This document shows positions 60,235-64,000 of a stretch of DNA of 64,000 bases, piece after piece. The position numbers were made by a program, and so were the translations under genes. Numbering within the stretch: the stretch's first letter is position 1; each line of letters begins with the position of its first letter. Location of the stretch: assembly GCA_964580585.1 (NCBI GenBank), contig CAZOKZ010000008.1, forward strand, positions 1-64,000. Reading direction: 5' to 3'. The notes below the pieces were generated by a model that was not told the DNA's origin, made no database searches, and saw nothing but the letters and a program-made list of their open reading frames with translations. Source of the DNA: CAZOKZ01 sp964580585. GTDB taxonomy: Bacteria > Sumerlaeota > Sumerlaeia > SLMS01 > JAHLLQ01.

Positions 60235-63200
60235 GTGAGCGGTGAAAACGAGAAAAAGCCTGAGTTGGGTGACTTTGGGGGAGAGACTTCTCTCCCCGAG
60301 GGTCTTCCTTCTGATCCCGAGGCTTCTTATGACCCCGACCGTACGGCGTTGTACGGCGAAGACACTTCTATTTTTGCAGACGATTCGGAACCTGGAAGCG
60401 ACTCCGAGCAATCGGACGAAGATACGGCATCGTTGCCTCAAGTGGCCCATCGGTTCGATACGCGTCATCTGCGGTTTGCGTCTTATAGCCTGATCAAGCT
60501 CCTCGGTCGCGGCGGAGTGGGCGAAATCTGGGAAGCGTACCAGGAATCGCTGCACCGTACCGTGGCGGTGAAGCAGCTCTCCTTTTCGATTCGCCAAAAA
60601 AGCGACAGCGGCGGTCAGGGGTCGCACACGTCGTCGTTCGAGTATATTTTCCACCAGGAGGCGTTGGCCGCCGCGCAACTCGATCACCCGAACATTGTGC
60701 CGATTTACGATCTGACGGTGGACGAAAACGATCAACCGCAACTCGCCATGAAAATGGTGCGCGGCAAGCCGTGGAAGGTTTTGCTCCAGGAAGACCTCGC
60801 GACGATGCCGATGACCGATTATCTCGCCAAGCATTTGCAGGTGCTGATCGGGGTCGCTCAGGCAGTGGCGTTTGTGCATTCGCGCGGTATTGTGCACCGC
60901 GATTTGAAGCCTGCCCAAGTGATGGTGGGGGAATTTGGCGAAGTGTACCTGATGGATTGGGGGCTGGCGATTGTTTATGATCCGGATCTCCTGGGCGAGG
61001 CTTATCACCTGGCAAAGGACAACTTGCTGCCGACCACACGCACGGCGTCGAGCCCGGCGGGAACAGTTGCATACATGGCTCCGGAGCAAACGCTGAAGTC
61101 CGCGGAAAAAGTCGGCCCCTGGACGGATGTGTTTTTGCTTGGCGCGACGTTGTACTACATTCTGACAGGCACGCCGCCGCACGATAATCCGAATTCAACC
61201 GAGGCGTTTCGTCTGGCCTCGATGTGTTTGATCCAATCGCCATCAAAACGGTTGCCTAAGCGAGAAATTCCGCACGAGTTGACGGAGTTGGCCATGCGGG
61301 CGATGTCGCGCGAATCCGAAGCGCGCCCCGCATCGGTGAAAGACTTCATCGCCGAGTTGCGCGACTACATTACGGGAGCTTCGCGCCGTCGCGATTCCGT
61401 GGCTCTTATTCAGGAATTGAAAGCCGATCTGGAAAAGGACCTCGACGGTTATCGTTCATTGGCGGATTTGCTGAACAAGCTGGAAAATGCGCGGGCGTTG
61501 TGGCCGGAAAACCCGGATTGCATGCCGTTGCGCGAACAACTGTTAGTGCATTATGCGGAAACGGCGTTGAATAATGGCGACTTGGTGCTTGCCCAGGTAC
61601 AGGCAGATCGACTTCCTGCCAGCGATCGCCGTTCCGAGTTGTTGAAACGCATTCAATTTGAAGACAATCGCGTTCGGACGCATGCGCGCCAGCGACTGGT
61701 GGCGTTTACGGCGGTCGGATTGCTTGGAATCATGGCTTTTGCACTGGCCTTTATTGCGAACAACCGCGCCATTCAGGCAACCGACGCAAAAGCGCAGGCA
61801 GAGAAAGCGCGTGAGGCTGAAGAAATCGCTCACCGAGCCGAAGCGATTGCGCGCGGCGAAGCGGTTACGCGTGCACGGGCTGCCGAGTACGGCCAGTATC
61901 TTTCCAATATCCAGTTCGCACAAACGTGTCTGGCCGATGGACGTTTGGTGGCCGCGCGCCAGTACCTCGGTGAAACTCCCGAAAGTTTGAGGCATTGGGA
62001 GTGGGGTTTCCTGATGAATGGGTGCGAGGTAGATTTAGGGACGCTTTTCGGTCACGAAAAAAAAGTCAATTTGGTGGAATTCAGCCCCGATGGAACGCGC
62101 TTGCTCAGTTGCGCGCGCGATTGGACGGCCATCGTTTGGGAAGTAGCCACGGGACAACGCCTTGTGACGTTGCAGGGTCACAAGGAAAACGTGGGCCATG
62201 CGTGTTTCAGCCCCGATGGCAAACGGGTGGCGACGTTTTCGGACGATAAGACGGCTAAGGTTTGGGACGCGGGGACGGGGACGGAGCTCATGACGCTCGC
62301 CGGCCATACGAATAATGTTACTTTCGGTGAGTACAATCCGCAACAAACGCGTATCGTTACGGCGAGCACGGACAACACACTCAAGGTTTGGGATGCAGAG
62401 ACGGGGACGGAGTTGCATACATTGGCTGGACATACGGATTCCGTGATCAAAACGGAATTCGCTTCGGATGGGAGACGGTTGCTTTCAGGCGCCGAGGATG
62501 GCGATGTGCGTTTGTGGGATGTGGAAACGGGCGAATGTCTGTTGGTATTCGAGGGTCATACCAGCGGCGTGACTTTCGTGCATTTCGGTCCGGATGAAAA
62601 ACGTCTCATCTCCAGTTCGCTCGACCAGACGGCCCGTGTGTGGGATGTGGCGACGGGCGAATGTTTGCTTGTGCTTGCGGGACATTCTGGTGTGGTGCTG
62701 GACGCGGAAATCAGCCCGGACGGGCGTCAGATTTTAACCGGCAGCATGGATCACACGGCAAAAATCTGGGACGCTTACTCGGGGGCGGAACTGCAAACAT
62801 TGGCTTCGCATACAGCGGGGGTTAAGCACTCCCGATATAACCATGACGGGTCGTTGATTCTCACGACCAGCATGGATAACCAAAGTATGATCTGGAATGC
62901 GAAAACCGGTCGTGAAATGAACACCCTGACGGGTCACACGGACTGGGTTTATTGGGGAGCCTTCAGCCCCGACGGCACGTTGGCGGCCACGGCATCGCGG
63001 GATCATACAATCATGCTTTGGAAAACATACCCAGGTGGGGCATTTGCCCATCTGACCGGTCATCATGGCCAGATCAGCAGTCTGGATGTCGCATCGGACG
63101 GCAAACGATTGCTGGCGTCGTCATACGACAACACGGCGTCGGTCTGGGAATTGGCTACGGGACGACGTTTGGCGGTATTGGAGGATCACACGTGGTCCAT

Positions 63201-64000
63201 TCGTCAATCCGAGTTCAGTCCGTCGGGTAAACTGGTTGCGACGGCGTCCTATGACAAGACGGCGAAAATCTGGAACGCCGATTCCGGTCGCGTTTTACGC
63301 ACGCTCGAAGGACACGCCGCTGCCCTGACCGACATTCATTTTTCTCCTGACGAAAAGTGGGTTCTCACCTCGTCCGCAGATAATACAATCAAGGTTTGGA
63401 AAGTCGAAACGGGGGATTTGGTTCGAACGTTGGAAGGTCACACCGATCAGGTTTCCGACTTTAAAATAAGCGCCGATGGATCGTTGATTATCTCGGCATC
63501 GAAGGACCGCACGGCACGGTTGTGGTCGTTTGAAAGCGGCGAAACGCTGGCGGTTTTGCAACATGCGGATGCGATCGGCATCGCGCAATTTTCGCCGGAC
63601 GCCGATCACGTGGTGACGGTTTCCGCCGACTCGACGGCGCGTCTCTGGAGTGTCCCCGACGGTGTGTTGGAATCCACGTTGATCGGACACCAGGACACGG
63701 TGCTCGATGCGCGTTTCAACCAGGACGGCACACGATTGGTCACATGCTCGAACGACGGAACAGCGCGTGTCTGGGAAGTGGAAACGGGCAAAGAACTGAT
63801 GACGTTGACGGGGCACGCCGGCGAGGTCACGAACGCGTGGTTTTCGCCGGATGGCGCGCGCATTGTTACGGGCTCGCACGATTCGACTGCCAAAGTTTGG
63901 GATGCTTCAACCGGTCGCGAATTGGTAACGTTGGCTGGACATAAAGGATCGGTGGATTGTATCGCGTTTGGCACCGATGGACGCGATATCATCACGGGCT
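60235..64000 (+). CDS. Ser/Thr protein kinase-WD40 protein, 3' end outside window
   Basis: GTG at 60235 is the first plausible start after an in-frame TAG; the frame is open to the window end (>1250 residues). Residues 1-80 are acidic. A Hanks-type kinase follows: GRGGVGEIW (~91), VAVKQL, HRDLKPAQVMV, DWG in place of DFG (MDWGLA), GTVAYMAPEQ. A coiled-coil and one membrane helix (LVAFTAVGLLGIMAFALAFI, ~490) come next, then at least 15 complete WD40 repeats and part of a sixteenth (GH...WD type), starting near residue 600. So the kinase is cytoplasmic and the WD40 propellers lie on the other side. This architecture is typical of Planctomycetota-like bacteria. Confidence 0.92.
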   Translation, partial: MSGENEKKPELGDFGGETSLPEGLPSDPEASYDPDRTALYGEDTSIFADDSEPGSDSEQSDEDTASLPQVAHRFDTRHLRFASYSLIKLLGRGGVGEIWEAYQESLHRTVAVKQLSFSIRQKSDSGGQGSHTSSFEYIFHQEALAAAQLDHPNIVPIYDLTVDENDQPQLAMKMVRGKPWKVLLQEDLATMPMTDYLAKHLQVLIGVAQAVAFVHSRGIVHRDLKPAQVMVGEFGEVYLMDWGLAIVYDPDLLGEAYHLAKDNLLPTTRTASSPAGTVAYMAPEQTLKSAEKVGPWTDVFLLGATLYYILTGTPPHDNPNSTEAFRLASMCLIQSPSKRLPKREIPHELTELAMRAMSRESEARPASVKDFIAELRDYITGASRRRDSVALIQELKADLEKDLDGYRSLADLLNKLENARALWPENPDCMPLREQLLVHYAETALNNGDLVLAQVQADRLPASDRRSELLKRIQFEDNRVRTHARQRLVAFTAVGLLGIMAFALAFIANNRAIQATDAKAQAEKAREAEEIAHRAEAIARGEAVTRARAAEYGQYLSNIQFAQTCLADGRLVAARQYLGETPESLRHWEWGFLMNGCEVDLGTLFGHEKKVNLVEFSPDGTRLLSCARDWTAIVWEVATGQRLVTLQGHKENVGHACFSPDGKRVATFSDDKTAKVWDAGTGTELMTLAGHTNNVTFGEYNPQQTRIVTASTDNTLKVWDAETGTELHTLAGHTDSVIKTEFASDGRRLLSGAEDGDVRLWDVETGECLLVFEGHTSGVTFVHFGPDEKRLISSSLDQTARVWDVATGECLLVLAGHSGVVLDAEISPDGRQILTGSMDHTAKIWDAYSGAELQTLASHTAGVKHSRYNHDGSLILTTSMDNQSMIWNAKTGREMNTLTGHTDWVYWGAFSPDGTLAATASRDHTIMLWKTYPGGAFAHLTGHHGQISSLDVASDGKRLLASSYDNTASVWELATGRRLAVLEDHTWSIRQSEFSPSGKLVATASYDKTAKIWNADSGRVLRTLEGHAAALTDIHFSPDEKWVLTSSADNTIKVWKVETGDLVRTLEGHTDQVSDFKISADGSLIISASKDRTARLWSFESGETLAVLQHADAIGIAQFSPDADHVVTVSADSTARLWSVPDGVLESTLIGHQDTVLDARFNQDGTRLVTCSNDGTARVWEVETGKELMTLTGHAGEVTNAWFSPDGARIVTGSHDSTAKVWDASTGRELVTLAGHKGSVDCIAFGTDGRDIITG

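Noticed and set aside
60232..61182. 316-codon ORF opposite the kinase gene
   Set aside because: Antisense shadow; the plus frame encodes a full Hanks kinase.

Overview
The window is 64 kb of bacterial chromosome, about 55% GC by eye, with a run of exactly 100 N at 59169-59268. That run suggests a draft or metagenome-assembled scaffold. Genes lie on both strands in short operons. I saw no rRNA, tRNA, CRISPR array, prophage or transposase. The gene set fits an uncultured, probably anaerobic or facultative diderm: 2-oxoacid:ferredoxin oxidoreductase (KorAB), futalosine-route menaquinone synthesis (MqnA), a GH57 glycogen branching enzyme, HslV, GroESL, P-II/glutamine synthetase, a BamE-like lipoprotein and a Ser/Thr kinase fused to WD40 repeats. 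The sequence does not settle the phylum. The style (giant kinase-WD40 protein, SxtJ/DUF5989 carbamoyltransferase operon, secreted EF-hand-loop repeats, microrepeat-rich intergenic DNA) resembles PVC/FCB-neighbourhood candidate phyla such as Planctomycetota, Sumerlaeota or Hydrogenedentota, but this is inference.

Layout. 0-11.5 kb: a TPR protein cut by the window edge, a membrane-anchored protein, a SPASM radical SAM enzyme, dnaG, an AT-rich membrane protein, groEL/groES, queF, a small membrane ORF, a GNAT and hslV. 11.7-20.5 kb: an EF-G-like GTPase, an acetate/succinyl-CoA transferase, a NifU-like plus macro-domain pair, a PEGA protein and GH57. 20.5-27.3 kb: a lipoprotein, a RimJ-like acetyltransferase, a PAS-GAF histidine kinase and korBA. 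27.6-33.7 kb: glnA, glnB, scpA-scpB, rluB and a methyltransferase. 34-42 kb: signalling proteins and a glycan/secondary-metabolite district (NodU/CmcH carbamoyltransferase with SxtJ and DUF5989, an epimerase, a GT2, and a WecA-like protein that appears catalytically dead). 42-50.8 kb: two tandem EF-P paralogues, a PDZ-radical SAM-DUF512 protein, trmD, mqnA and a secreted HExxH protein. 50.8-64 kb: a four-gene operon (nucleosidase-like protein, FHA-diguanylate cyclase, gpsA, unknown), a pterin dehydratase, a TPR protein, an orphan FecCD permease, hflX, two secreted repeat proteins and a kinase-WD40 gene running off the window.

The most unusual signal is intergenic. Several places carry imperfect 8-bp-periodic microrepeats (CACAGAGG, CACGAAGG, CGCAAAGA and TTTTTAGT/CAGTAAAC types) arranged as nested inverted pairs. 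At 3167-3671 and 20518-20992 the pair encloses one small minus-strand gene; at 46757-46927 it is empty. This resembles a cassette or MITE-like architecture. A second class, composite arrays of short palindromic hairpins, occurs at 5726-5898 and 10203-10425 and shares exact 20-mers. Other points of interest are a 102-bp tandem repeat encoding EF-hand-type loops, whose period explains the N gap and the apparent frame break, and several family members that have lost catalytic residues (WecA-like, EF-G-like, EF-P N34, nucleosidase-like).
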